Assembly: GCA_051877515.1 (NCBI GenBank)
Contig: JBJEIY010000010.1
Span: forward strand, 1 to 64,000
Direction of reading: 5' to 3'
Length of the DNA stretch: 64,000 nucleotides
Source of the DNA: XBB1006 sp051877515
Lineage (GTDB): Bacteria; Bacillota; Clostridia; Lachnospirales; Lachnospiraceae
The translations under genes and the position numbers were made by a program. Shown here in pieces: positions 42,448 through 52,065 of the stretch. Positions within the stretch are counted from its first letter, which is position 1. Each line of letters opens with the position of its first letter. The notes below the pieces were generated by a model. The model was not told the DNA's origin, searched no databases, and saw nothing but the letters and a program-made list of their open reading frames with translations.

Positions 42448-43878
42448 ATGTCGAAAGCAAGTAGAAAGAAATTTAGATTTAACAGCATACAGTTCAGGAT
42501 TTTTCTGATCATTCTGCTTTTAGGAACGCTGCCCATGCTGGTTATGCGTTATGGTGTTCTGCGGAATTTTGAGAGAAAAGCAGTTGCCTCCAAAACCATA
42601 GAGATTACCAACCAGTCCAAGCTTTTGGCGACCCAGATCGCATCGGCACAGTATCTGGACGGAAAAGAGTCTGATGTCATTGATGCCCAGTTGATACAGC
42701 TTTCCGGTATTTATGATGGACGTATCATGCTGGTAGACCAAACTTTTACCATCGTAAAAGATACCTATGATATGGACGAGGGAAAGATCATAACTTCCCA
42801 GGAAGTCGTTACTTCTTTTCAGGGGGATACCAACAGTCAATACGATAAAGAATATGGATATCTGGAAATGACCCTTCCCATTACCAATCCTACCAATCAG
42901 GAGATCATTGGAGTCTTCGTGGTAAGTATGTCATCGGATGCCATTATGACCAATAAAGAAAGTTATAAGATCCAGGCGGATATTTTAGCCCTGATCATGA
43001 CGATCCTGATCTGTTTTGCAGCTGTGTTTTTTTCGGAAACACTGGTGGTTCCGCTGAAAAAACTTCAAACGGCATTGGAACAGCGAAAAAATGGGTTGGT
43101 GGATGAAGAAATCCATATCAGGGGATGCCGTGAGACGGAGGATATTTCCAATGAGATCAACGGCGTGATCAACAGCATGAAAGTACTGGATGAATCCCGT
43201 CAGGAGTTTGTATCCAATGTGTCCCATGAATTAAAGACGCCCATTACATCCATGAAGGTGCTGGCAGATTCCCTGCTTGCCCAGGAGGATGCACCGGCGG
43301 AGCTGTATCGGGAGTTCATGGAAGATATTGCAGCAGAAATCGAGAGGGAGAGCAAGATCATCAGTGATCTGCTTTCTCTTGTGAAGATGGATAAGTCGGC
43401 CAATAAGCCGGATATTTCTCTGGTCAATATGAATGAATTTCTGGAAGTGATCTTAAAGAGGATCGAACCCATTGCCCAGAAAGCGGGTGTGGAACTGATT
43501 CTGGAGAGTTTCCGACCTGTAACTGCAGAAGTTGACGAGGTAAAAATGTCCCTGGCAATTTCTAACCTGGTGGAAAATGCGGTGAAATACAATAAAGAGG
43601 GCGGATGGGTACGGGTCATCCTGAATGCGGATCATCAGTATTTTTATATTACTGTAGAAGATTCCGGTATCGGAATTCCAAAGGAATCTTTAGAGCATGT
43701 GTTTGAGAGATTTTACCGTGTGGACAAATCCCACTCCAGAGAGATTGGAGGAACGGGACTCGGCCTGGCGATTGCGCGGAATGCCGTTTTATTGCATCGC
43801 GGCGCCATCAAGGTACACAGTGAATTGGGAGTGGGCACCACCTTTAGCGTGAGAGTTCCGCTAAACTATATTGCCTAG
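42448..43878 (+). CDS. Membrane sensor histidine kinase
   Basis: This 476-aa kinase has two membrane helices (about 15-35 and 177-197) flanking an extracellular sensor of about 140 residues, a HAMP linker, HisKA (H260 in SHELKTPITS) and HATPase (NLVENAVKYN, DSGIGIP, GTGLGLAIA). It pairs with the response regulator upstream. The next gene, a GerMN lipoprotein 12 nt downstream, is likely a third component, similar in logic to envelope-sensing systems with an accessory lipoprotein. Confidence 0.93.
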   Translation: MSKASRKKFRFNSIQFRIFLIILLLGTLPMLVMRYGVLRNFERKAVASKTIEITNQSKLLATQIASAQYLDGKESDVIDAQLIQLSGIYDGRIMLVDQTFTIVKDTYDMDEGKIITSQEVVTSFQGDTNSQYDKEYGYLEMTLPITNPTNQEIIGVFVVSMSSDAIMTNKESYKIQADILALIMTILICFAAVFFSETLVVPLKKLQTALEQRKNGLVDEEIHIRGCRETEDISNEINGVINSMKVLDESRQEFVSNVSHELKTPITSMKVLADSLLAQEDAPAELYREFMEDIAAEIERESKIISDLLSLVKMDKSANKPDISLVNMNEFLEVILKRIEPIAQKAGVELILESFRPVTAEVDEVKMSLAISNLVENAVKYNKEGGWVRVILNADHQYFYITVEDSGIGIPKESLEHVFERFYRVDKSHSREIGGTGLGLAIARNAVLLHRGAIKVHSELGVGTTFSVRVPLNYIA

Positions 43879-43890
43879 GAGTAAACAAAA

Positions 43891-44823
43891 ATGAAAAAAG
43901 TGAGATTGCTCTGCCTGTTGGTACTTTGCTTCTTTCTTGTGGGATGTGGAATTGAAAAGGAGGAAGAGAGTACATCAGGCACCAGGATTTACTATTTGAA
44001 TAGCGACGGAAACCGGATTGAATCCATCACTTACAGGACAAAGGGTGTCACAACACAGGAGATTGTGGAGGAATACCTTGCCTGTTTCTGGACCCTGCCC
44101 AAAGATAGTGACTATCAGTTGGCCATGCCGGATAATGTTAAGCTGGCATCTTACGAGATTCAGGGAAATCAGCTGGCTCTGTACTTTAATGAAAGCTATG
44201 AAAGTATGGATGTAACCAGAGAAGTTCTGGCCCGGGCAGCCCTTGTGAGGACCATGATCCAGGTAAAAGATATTGACTGTATTTCTTTTTATGTAAACGA
44301 CAAGCCCTTACGGGATGCCAAAGGAGAATATGTAGGACTTATGACAGAGGACTCCTTTGTGGAAAATGTAGGCCAGCAGATCAATGCCATTGTGGAGCAG
44401 CAGTTTACACTGTATTATCCCTCTTTTGATGGAAAAAGTCTTGTACCGATCGAAAAGAAGGTGCATACCAGCAGTAATATTTCCAGTGAAAAGATGGTCA
44501 TAGAGCATCTGTTTGAAGCAGACCCAAAGGGAGCCTACCAGTCACCTATCCCGGAGGGTACAAAACTCATCAGCGTATCTACTGTGGATGGCGTATGTTT
44601 CGTGAACTTTGATGATGGATTCCTGATGCAGAATTATGCCATCGAGGAGCCCATTGTCATCTATTCCATTGTGGATTCCTTATGCGAGCTTTCCAGTGTC
44701 AACAGGGTGCAGATCTCTGTGAACGGAAAGACGGATGTGGTGTACAGAGAGACATACTCTCTGGATGAATTGTATGAACGTAATCTGGATTTTCTCCAGA
44801 AAAAAAAGACGGAAGAACCGTAG
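43891..44823 (+). CDS. GerMN-domain lipoprotein
   Basis: This 310-aa protein has a signal peptide with lipobox LVGC and two GerMN-like domains (about 33-150 and 170-290; for example IYYLNSDGNRIESITY and LYYPSFDGKSLVPIEKK). GerM in Bacillus is a sporulation/germination protein, and in actinobacteria LpqB, with the same domain, works with a two-component system. Its position after the kinase supports a sensory partner role here. GGAG precedes the ATG. Confidence 0.85.
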   Translation: MKKVRLLCLLVLCFFLVGCGIEKEEESTSGTRIYYLNSDGNRIESITYRTKGVTTQEIVEEYLACFWTLPKDSDYQLAMPDNVKLASYEIQGNQLALYFNESYESMDVTREVLARAALVRTMIQVKDIDCISFYVNDKPLRDAKGEYVGLMTEDSFVENVGQQINAIVEQQFTLYYPSFDGKSLVPIEKKVHTSSNISSEKMVIEHLFEADPKGAYQSPIPEGTKLISVSTVDGVCFVNFDDGFLMQNYAIEEPIVIYSIVDSLCELSSVNRVQISVNGKTDVVYRETYSLDELYERNLDFLQKKKTEEP

Positions 44824-44833
44824 AGGAACATAT

Positions 44834-47359
44834 ATGATAAAACGTCCTATGCTGGGGATGTTTCTGATGATGGCGGCAGGGGTTTTGCTGGGAAGGCAAG
44901 GATCCCGGCTGATGTTGCCGCTACTCTGGGAGAATGCCGGAAAAGGCGGTGGGACAGTGATCGCGTGGGGCATATTGCCGGCTCTGGCGGCTACCCTGTT
45001 TGTCATACTGTTGATGATGGCAGGAGTATATAGAAGCCGCTTTCGGAAAAGAAGGATAGTGGGCAGAACACGGGTCATATGCCTGCTGCTTCTGGGAGCT
45101 GTGCTGGGATTATTCCGGGGCAGTCAATATGAAATCCGTTATCAGAGGACGCGGCAGGCATTGGAAACTGCCGGTAAAGAAGCATGCAGGATCTATGCGG
45201 CAGGGCTGATCACGCAGACCCGACAGACAGAAACATCTACCGTTTATCAGTTAAGTCATTGCACCCTGGAAATGCAGGGTGCGTCAGGATCCATTCCGGA
45301 TCTAACTATTTTTCAAAAAGAAAAAACAGAATATGCAGTGGGTGATTATATCACTCTTTATGGCATTCCTACAGCCCTTTCCACGGCTACCAATGATGGT
45401 GGCTATGATGAGAGGAGCGCCTGCTATGAAAAAGGCATTGCAGGGAAATTTTTGACTCCCAAAATAAAAAAGACAGATACGCCCACCAATCTCATCCTCT
45501 GGGGGAAGATGGTGGCCGGGTTGGATCATCTTGTGCAAAGCTACCGGGAAATCTATGAATTGGAGTTGTCTGCAGAGAATCGGGGAATCCTGGAAGCCAT
45601 GTGTCTGGGGAAAAAGGAGCATCTTTTACAGGAACAGAAGGACAGCTTCAAGAATGCGGGGATATCACATCTTTTAGCTATTTCCGGTGTCCATGTCTGT
45701 GTGGTAGGCATGTTCCTTTTTCGGCGGATTCGAAAATTCCGGATTCCCATGGGTGCAGCCTGCATATTTACCATGATCATTTCGTTTTTCTTTGCAGTCA
45801 GTACGGGATCCGGCATCTCAGCTCTGCGGGCTGTGGTAATGTTTGGGGTTTTCCTGGGAAGTATCTTCTGGGGAAAGAGTTATGACGGATTTAGCGCCAT
45901 GGCTTTTGCGGGAATTCTTCTGCTCCTGACAGAACCATATTGTATTGCCGGAGCATCGTTTCAGTATTCTTTTGCTGCTGTGACAGGGATTTTCGGGGTC
46001 CAGGAGCTGATACGCGTGAAATACCAAAAATTGCATCCAATCCTGTCCTCTTTGCTGGTCAGTACAGCAGCATGGCTAACTACATTGCCACTAACTGCAT
46101 GGTATCAGTATCGGATCACAACTTTTTCTGCATTATTAAATCTAGTTATAATTCCTTTGGCATCGCCGGTTCTGGTGGGAGGTTTATTTGGCGGGGGACT
46201 GAAGCTGATGGGAACATGCCTGGAGGTGTTTCATAATTTGCCGATCGGTTATCTTAGCAGAGGGATCGCCTGCATACTTTCTCTTGCAGGGAAGGGATTC
46301 TTAAAGATGGCAGAGTTTTGTATCCTTTTGCTGCGAGGCCTGGCAGAGGGATATGGAAGACTTCCGGGCGGAAATCTTCTGGTGGGAAAGCCTCACTGGG
46401 GCATTTGCCTAATCTTCTATGTTATATTATTTATTTGCTATTATATTGGGAAAAAGAAGAAATATTTCTTATATTTTTCGGGTATTATACCACTTATTGC
46501 GATCATGGCAGTGTGGAATCAGAGCTATGAGAACCGGGTGGTGTTCCTGGATGTGGGTCAGGGCGATGGGATTTATCTGGAAAGCGCGGATGGGAAAAGC
46601 TTCTTTATTGATGGTGGCAGTAGCAGTGAGAGTCAGATTGGAAGGTATACGCTGCAGCCTTTTTTGGAATACCATGCCAGAGACAGCGTGGATGTGTGGT
46701 TTGTTTCCCATTGTGACACCGATCATGTTTCCGGACTGTTGGAATTGCTGGAGTACGGCTATCCCATAGGCCGGATTGTATTTGCTGCGGATGTTGCAAA
46801 GGATAAAAATTATAACAGGATTAAAGAAAATGCGAAACAACGGGATATCAAGGTCTCACATATGAAAGATGGAGATTATATTCAGACGGAGGAGGTAAGG
46901 TTTCTTTCTCTCGGGGGTGAACAAGGCGGGGAGCCGGTTGCATTGGATGGAAATAGTAATGACCGTTGTCTGGTTTTGCTGGCAAGGTTTTTGAAGACGG
47001 GACAAACCTGTTTATTTGCAGGAGACAGCTCCTCTGATGCGGAACAGGAGTTTTTGCCGGCTTTGCAGGAACAACTATCCGGTCAGCCTCTTTTTCTTAT
47101 GAAAGCCAACCATCATGGTTCTAAGAATTCTAACGGGGAGCTCCTTTTACAGACAGCAAAACCAAAATTAGCGGTGATCTCCTGCAGTTTAACGAATAGC
47201 TACGGCCATCCTCATCCGGAAGCGGTCAAACGGCTGGAACAGGCCGGTGCAAAAGTTCTTTATACCATGAAAAGCGGACAGGTTACCATTCGTATGAAGG
47301 AAGAGGCAGCCTGGGTGGAAGAGGTAAATTCCTTGTACTTTAAGAGCAGAGTGTGGTAA
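44834..47359 (+). CDS. comEC: Competence protein ComEC/Rec2 (DNA uptake channel)
   Basis: This 841-aa membrane protein has an N-terminal domain between two helices (DUF4131 type), a Competence domain with many helices including FKNAGISHLLAISGVHVC, and a C-terminal metallo-beta-lactamase domain: VVFLDVGQGDGIYLES, SHCDTDHVSGL, GDSSSDAEQEF. The family forms the channel for single-stranded DNA entry. ATG 44834 is preferred since AGAGGAAC precedes it, whereas 44735 lies inside the GerMN gene. No comEB, comFA or comG genes are in view. Confidence 0.93.
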   Translation: MIKRPMLGMFLMMAAGVLLGRQGSRLMLPLLWENAGKGGGTVIAWGILPALAATLFVILLMMAGVYRSRFRKRRIVGRTRVICLLLLGAVLGLFRGSQYEIRYQRTRQALETAGKEACRIYAAGLITQTRQTETSTVYQLSHCTLEMQGASGSIPDLTIFQKEKTEYAVGDYITLYGIPTALSTATNDGGYDERSACYEKGIAGKFLTPKIKKTDTPTNLILWGKMVAGLDHLVQSYREIYELELSAENRGILEAMCLGKKEHLLQEQKDSFKNAGISHLLAISGVHVCVVGMFLFRRIRKFRIPMGAACIFTMIISFFFAVSTGSGISALRAVVMFGVFLGSIFWGKSYDGFSAMAFAGILLLLTEPYCIAGASFQYSFAAVTGIFGVQELIRVKYQKLHPILSSLLVSTAAWLTTLPLTAWYQYRITTFSALLNLVIIPLASPVLVGGLFGGGLKLMGTCLEVFHNLPIGYLSRGIACILSLAGKGFLKMAEFCILLLRGLAEGYGRLPGGNLLVGKPHWGICLIFYVILFICYYIGKKKKYFLYFSGIIPLIAIMAVWNQSYENRVVFLDVGQGDGIYLESADGKSFFIDGGSSSESQIGRYTLQPFLEYHARDSVDVWFVSHCDTDHVSGLLELLEYGYPIGRIVFAADVAKDKNYNRIKENAKQRDIKVSHMKDGDYIQTEEVRFLSLGGEQGGEPVALDGNSNDRCLVLLARFLKTGQTCLFAGDSSSDAEQEFLPALQEQLSGQPLFLMKANHHGSKNSNGELLLQTAKPKLAVISCSLTNSYGHPHPEAVKRLEQAGAKVLYTMKSGQVTIRMKEEAAWVEEVNSLYFKSRVW

Positions 47360-47431
47360 GATAATATTAAATGTGAACATATGGATGTAGAATGATTTTG
47401 TGAACAAAAGAGTGAACTCGGAGGCGGTTTA

Positions 47432-49909
47432 GTGGGAACGACACAATTTGAAAAAGAGATTGAGACATATAAGCAAAAGATTAAAATCATGGAGCATGCT
47501 CTTTCTGCCAGCGCAGGAGCATACTACAACATCAACATTACACAGAATCTTGTCCCCGGAACTATGTATCAGGTCATTGATGATAAGGAATACAGTATCA
47601 ATGAGAAAATCGGCTTTCCGGATGACTGTCAGTATGAGGATGTGATCAAATATTGGGGAAATCAGCTGACGCACGAGCAGCAACCGGCTTACTTTGCTTT
47701 TTTTGACAGGAGTCACTTGACGGAGAGCTTTGAAAGAGGAGAGGACCACATCTCACATCGCTATTGGACGAAGGATTCTTTGGGCAATCCCATGTTGGCA
47801 GAACAGCATGTGGTAATGTACCGGGATATGGTGAATCAGGATCTTCTGGCGATCACTTATATTCTTGATCACACATTAATCGAAGAACTTCGGGCTAAGG
47901 ATTCACAGCAGAGAAGACTTCTTGAAGAAGACATCCGAAAGATCGAGGGACTGGCAAGCCAGTATTCTGCTTTGTATTTTATCAATCTTGATACACAGGA
48001 ATGTACAAAATATTGTCTGATTGAACGGATCCTGAAAGAAAAAATAGAAAGTCTGGATGATTTTTTCAGGATGTATAAAGAGTTGGTCCTTGCTTATACG
48101 CATCCGGATTACAAAGAGGAAATGTTGCGGTTTGCTGATGTTGACCGGGTCAGGGAACTGCTTCAAAATCGAAAAAGATATGCCTACCGATTCTTGCATA
48201 CCGGAAAGGATGGAGATTATCAATGGTTGGAGCTTACGTTGCATAAGTTTGCAAATGCAAATGAGGAAGCCACGTTGGTTGCTTTTGCTTTTCTGAATGT
48301 GGATGAAGAGGAACGGGAAAAAGAAGCACAGAGAAAGATGCTGGTGGATGCACTTGCGGCAGCAGAGCATGCCAATAGGGCAAAGACAGCATTTCTCAAT
48401 AACATGTCCCATGATATCCGAACGCCAATGAATGCGATCATCGGATATACTGCACTTGCGGCATCCCATCTGGATGATAAAGAATCCGTCAAGGATTACC
48501 TGGAAAAAATTTCTGTTTCCAGCAGTCACTTGTTGAGTCTGATCAACGATGTTCTGGATATGAGCCGCATTGAAAGCGGCCGGGTGAAGATTGAAGAAAA
48601 GCAGGTACATCTGCCGGATGTCCTTCATGATCTGAGGATCATCATCCAGTCAAATATTACCTCGAAGCAGCAGGATCTGTTCATTGATGTGCAGGATGTT
48701 GTGCATGAGGATATCGTTACAGATAAATTGCGCCTGAATCAGGTACTGCTTAATATTGCCAGTAATGCTATCAAGTACACTCCGGTGGGAGGAACCATCA
48801 GTATTAAAGTTTCCGAAAAACCATGTAAACTCACCGGATATACCACCTATGAGTTCCGTATAAAAGATAACGGTATCGGTATGTCCGAGGAATTTCAGAA
48901 ACATATATTTGAATCGTTCTCGCGGGAGCAGTCCTCAACAGCAAGTGGCATTCAGGGAACCGGACTGGGGATGGCGATCACAAAGAATATCGTGGACATG
49001 ATGGGCGGTACCATCTGTGTAAAGAGTGAAGAAGGAAAAGGAACGGAATTTGTTGTAACCATTGACTGTAAGCTATCAGATCACATTGTAAAATACGAAC
49101 CTATTCCGGAGCTTCAGGGATCCCGTGCACTGGTTGCTGATGATGATACAGATACCTGCATGAGCGTAAGCAAAATGCTGAAGCAGATAGGAATGAGGGC
49201 GGACTGGACGGTTTCCGGTAAGGAAGCCATTGTCAGAGCAAAAGAAGCTTTTGAGGAGGGAGACGAATTCAAGGCCTATATTATCGACTGGCTGATGCCG
49301 GATATGAATGGCATTGAGACGGTTCGCCGAATCCGCAAAGTGATCGGAGACAGTACGCCGATCATTATCCTGACTGCATATGACTGGTCAGATATTGAAC
49401 TGGAAGCAAAAGAGGCCGGTGTGACGGCATTTGTTGCGAAGCCGTTGTTTATGTCGGAATTACGGGAGGTGCTTTCCAGACCTGTCCGTACAGAGGTTGC
49501 AGCAAGACAGGAAGCCAAGACTGATTTTACAGGGAAGAAAGTTCTTCTTGTAGAAGATAATGAATTAAATCAGGAGATTGCGGCAGAAATCCTGACCGAG
49601 GCCGGATTTGTGGTGGATGTGGCAGAAGACGGGATTGTTGCAGTAGATAAGATGGCAGAGGCAGCTTCTGACCAATATGACCTCATCCTTATGGATATCC
49701 AGATGCCCAAAATGAATGGTTTTCTGGCCACAAGGGAGATCAGGACCTTAAGAGATAACCGGAAAGCCAATATCCCCATCATTGCCATGACAGCCAATGC
49801 CTTTGACGAGGATAAAAAGGATGCTTTTGAGGCGGGAATGAATGGATTTATCGCAAAGCCTATCGATATCAATGCGTTGCTGCGTACGCTGGCAGATGTG
49901 TTAAAATAG
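47432..49909 (+). CDS. Soluble hybrid histidine kinase with two receiver domains
   Basis: This 825-aa protein starts at GTG 47432 behind GGAGG (47420-47424). No membrane helix is seen. The first 300 residues look like two PAS-type sensor modules, followed by HisKA (H327 in SHDIRTPMNAI), HATPase (DNGIGMS, GTGLGMAIT), a first receiver (D619) and a second receiver (D755 in LMDIQMPKMNG). It has no Hpt domain, so a separate Hpt protein is needed for a relay. It is inserted between comEC and holA and probably has a promoter near 47333-47362. Confidence 0.9.
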   Translation: MGTTQFEKEIETYKQKIKIMEHALSASAGAYYNINITQNLVPGTMYQVIDDKEYSINEKIGFPDDCQYEDVIKYWGNQLTHEQQPAYFAFFDRSHLTESFERGEDHISHRYWTKDSLGNPMLAEQHVVMYRDMVNQDLLAITYILDHTLIEELRAKDSQQRRLLEEDIRKIEGLASQYSALYFINLDTQECTKYCLIERILKEKIESLDDFFRMYKELVLAYTHPDYKEEMLRFADVDRVRELLQNRKRYAYRFLHTGKDGDYQWLELTLHKFANANEEATLVAFAFLNVDEEEREKEAQRKMLVDALAAAEHANRAKTAFLNNMSHDIRTPMNAIIGYTALAASHLDDKESVKDYLEKISVSSSHLLSLINDVLDMSRIESGRVKIEEKQVHLPDVLHDLRIIIQSNITSKQQDLFIDVQDVVHEDIVTDKLRLNQVLLNIASNAIKYTPVGGTISIKVSEKPCKLTGYTTYEFRIKDNGIGMSEEFQKHIFESFSREQSSTASGIQGTGLGMAITKNIVDMMGGTICVKSEEGKGTEFVVTIDCKLSDHIVKYEPIPELQGSRALVADDDTDTCMSVSKMLKQIGMRADWTVSGKEAIVRAKEAFEEGDEFKAYIIDWLMPDMNGIETVRRIRKVIGDSTPIIILTAYDWSDIELEAKEAGVTAFVAKPLFMSELREVLSRPVRTEVAARQEAKTDFTGKKVLLVEDNELNQEIAAEILTEAGFVVDVAEDGIVAVDKMAEAASDQYDLILMDIQMPKMNGFLATREIRTLRDNRKANIPIIAMTANAFDEDKKDAFEAGMNGFIAKPIDINALLRTLADVLK

Positions 49910-49943
49910 AACAATCAGACTACCGGAATAGTAAGGAAGGATT

Positions 49944-50960
49944 ATGGCATACCCCAAGAAGGACAATCCCATTGAGTGCACCAGAGTCATTCATGACCTG
50001 ATCGCCAAGGGGGAAGTAAAGCGGGCGTATCTTCTTTACGGAGAAGAGCGCTATCTGGTAAAACAGAATAAAGACAATCTGATGAAGTTTCTGAATCCCC
50101 AGGGGGACACCATGAACGTCAACGTGTATTCCGGAAGCGGCATCCATGTGCCGGAGGTCATTGATGTGGCGGAGACACTGCCGTTTTTGGCAGATCGCAG
50201 GATTTTGTTGCTGGAGGATACGGGACTGTTTAGCGGTGCCGGAGAGGAGTTAGCGGAGTATCTGCCTACCGCACCGGAGAGCACGGTATTTGTTTTTGTG
50301 GAGCAGTCAGCAGACGGGCGTTGCAAACTCATGAAAGCAGTCAAGGAGTGTGGTGTGGCGGTCAACTATGTACGCCAGACCCAGCAGACCCTGGAAACAT
50401 GGGTAAAAGGGCGGCTCCGACAGGAACATAAAACAGCACCTGCCAGTGTCATTGCCCATTTCCTAAATAAAACCGGGGACAATATGCAGCTGATTGAGCA
50501 GGAGCTGGAAAAGCTCATCTCCTATACCCTGGATAAAGAAGAGATCACGGTACATGATGTCAATGCAGTATGTACTACAACCATTGAGGATCATATTTTT
50601 GACATGATTGAGGCGGTGAGTATGAAAGACCAGAAAAAGACCCTGATGCTGTATCGGGATCTGCTGGCCTTAAAAGAAGCACCTGCCAAGATCCTGGCCT
50701 TGCTCAACGGAGAATTTGCAAGGCTTCTTACCATGAAGGATCTTCAGGGAAAAAGTTTAACCCGGACCCAGATGGCGGACCGCATGGGGATCAAAGAATT
50801 TGTTGTGACGAAGCGAATGCCTGTTTTGGGAAAATATACAAAAGAACAGCTGGCAAACTGCCTGCGTCTGGGTGTGGAAACGGACCAGTCCTTTAAAGAA
50901 GGCCGGATCAACGACCGGCTGGCGGTGGAACTTTTATTGGTGCAGTTAACAGAGGCATAA
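49944..50960 (+). CDS. holA: DNA polymerase III delta subunit
   Basis: This 338-aa clamp-loader subunit opens the sliding clamp. It shows RAYLLYGEERYLVKQNKDNL at the N-terminus, the AAA+-like first part, and the conserved ILALLNGEFARLL helix region. AAGGAAGG precedes the ATG. It follows comEC in Bacillus too, and here precedes gpr (reversed), then rpsT further on. Confidence 0.93.
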   Translation: MAYPKKDNPIECTRVIHDLIAKGEVKRAYLLYGEERYLVKQNKDNLMKFLNPQGDTMNVNVYSGSGIHVPEVIDVAETLPFLADRRILLLEDTGLFSGAGEELAEYLPTAPESTVFVFVEQSADGRCKLMKAVKECGVAVNYVRQTQQTLETWVKGRLRQEHKTAPASVIAHFLNKTGDNMQLIEQELEKLISYTLDKEEITVHDVNAVCTTTIEDHIFDMIEAVSMKDQKKTLMLYRDLLALKEAPAKILALLNGEFARLLTMKDLQGKSLTRTQMADRMGIKEFVVTKRMPVLGKYTKEQLANCLRLGVETDQSFKEGRINDRLAVELLLVQLTEA

Positions 50961-50993
50961 GCCTTTGGACTACGCAAGATGCGGTCCAAAGGC
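50961..50993. terminator. Bidirectional terminator between holA and gpr
   Basis: A perfect 10-bp stem GCCTTTGGAC (50961-50970) / GTCCAAAGGC (50984-50993). The 5' arm begins right after the holA stop, and the gpr stop codon (complement of 50970-50972) lies at the inner end of the same arm. Short T-rich stretches follow in the + direction. Confidence 0.65.
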
Positions 50994-51875
50994 TTTGTTT
51001 ATGCCCTCCGAAAGGGTATAGGACAGACGCCGGATGGAGGAGTCAATGTCCTTGGGAGTGACAAACATGGAGTGCAGAGAAGGAAGCAACAGGGGACTGA
51101 CATCAAAATCCTCCACCATTGTTTCTGATAGGCTGTCGGAAACAATGGTGGCAGCATCTACCACCGTAGGGATCCCTAAGGACAGAACGGGAATTCCCAG
51201 AGTTTCTTCAGAGAGGGCGTTGCGATGATTGCCCACACCGCTGCCGGGGTGGATTCCGGTGTCAGAGATCTGGATGGTGCGGTTTAACCGCTTGATACTG
51301 CGGGCGGCCAGAGCATCAATGATAATGCACAGGGACGGTTTGCAGGTGGTGACAATGCCCTTTACGATCTCTAAGCTTTCCATGCCGGTTTGCCCCATTA
51401 CTCCGGGCACAATGCCGCTTAAAAGATAAGCGGAAGGTTCTTCAAAAGCTGATTGCCCGAATTCCCGAAACAGGTGACGGGAAATACAAAGCTGGTCCAC
51501 CACGTTGGGACCAAGGCTGTCCGGTGTGATATTGCGGTTTCCCAGTCCCACAACCAGAATGGATACGGGATGCTGGTAATTTCCGCCTCCCGGCAAAAAA
51601 GATCTCAGGCATTCCGAAAGAGCGCAGGAGATTTCTTCGTGGTGTCCTTCGTCTTCTTCGTTCATTTTGGGGGATTCCAGAGTGACGTAGGTCCCTTTCG
51701 GTTTTCCAATGGAGGCTGCGGCATTTTCTGTCAGGATATGCACAATGGTTTTCTTAATGTGTGTATTCCTGTCACTGGACTCTTCCACTTTTATGCCCTC
51801 GTTTTCATGAGGGGTGTGGGTCAGAGCCTCTTTGGCTTCCATGGCAAGGTCGGTTCGAATGTGATTCTGGTTCAT
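50970..51875 (-). CDS. gpr: Germination protease (GPR endopeptidase)
   Basis: This 301-aa aspartic-type protease degrades small acid-soluble spore proteins when spores germinate. It begins with the propeptide (TDLAMEA, the autocleavage region) and carries VVGLGNRNITPDSLGPNVVD and IIIDALAARS, which are diagnostic. It is the only + to - strand switch in the block. It reads toward holA, and AAAGGA lies before its ATG. The upstream forespore-type promoter fits the known sigma-F/sigma-G control of gpr. Confidence 0.96.
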   Translation of the reverse strand: MNQNHIRTDLAMEAKEALTHTPHENEGIKVEESSDRNTHIKKTIVHILTENAAASIGKPKGTYVTLESPKMNEEDEGHHEEISCALSECLRSFLPGGGNYQHPVSILVVGLGNRNITPDSLGPNVVDQLCISRHLFREFGQSAFEEPSAYLLSGIVPGVMGQTGMESLEIVKGIVTTCKPSLCIIIDALAARSIKRLNRTIQISDTGIHPGSGVGNHRNALSEETLGIPVLSLGIPTVVDAATIVSDSLSETMVEDFDVSPLLLPSLHSMFVTPKDIDSSIRRLSYTLSEGINKAFGPHLA

Positions 51876-51910
51876 AAAAGCAGATCCTTTCTTCGTGAAC
51901 TTTTGTTACT

Positions 51911-51939
51911 TAGTGTGCGAAGAATTTTTTTATCTATGC
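51911..51939 (-). promoter_or_regulatory. Candidate sigma-F/sigma-G promoter of gpr
   Basis: On the complement: GCATA (51935-51939), 17 nt, CACACTA (51911-51917). This -10 is identical to that of the Asp-rich lipoprotein. It is back to back with the vegetative promoter of cbiM. Confidence 0.6.
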
Positions 51940-51950
51940 GCGGAAAACGG

Positions 51951-51979
51951 TTGACGGCAAAAAATAACTAGGCTATAAT
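51951..51979 (+). promoter_or_regulatory. Sigma-A promoter of cbiMQO
   Basis: TTGACG (51951-51956), 17 nt, TATAAT (51974-51979). The leader to the ATG is about 80 nt, too short for a cobalamin riboswitch, and I saw none of its conserved boxes. Confidence 0.7.
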
Positions 51980-52065
51980 CTTTAAGAATGAGTGGCATGA
52001 AGTCAGTCGCAAGAGCACGAAGCTTTTGACAAAGTAAGATATCAAAAGAAAGGTAGGTATATGCT

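Noticed and set aside
51980..52065. Cobalamin or Ni/Co riboswitch upstream of cbiM
   Set aside because: The leader is only about 80 nt and none of the conserved boxes of either class could be found by eye.
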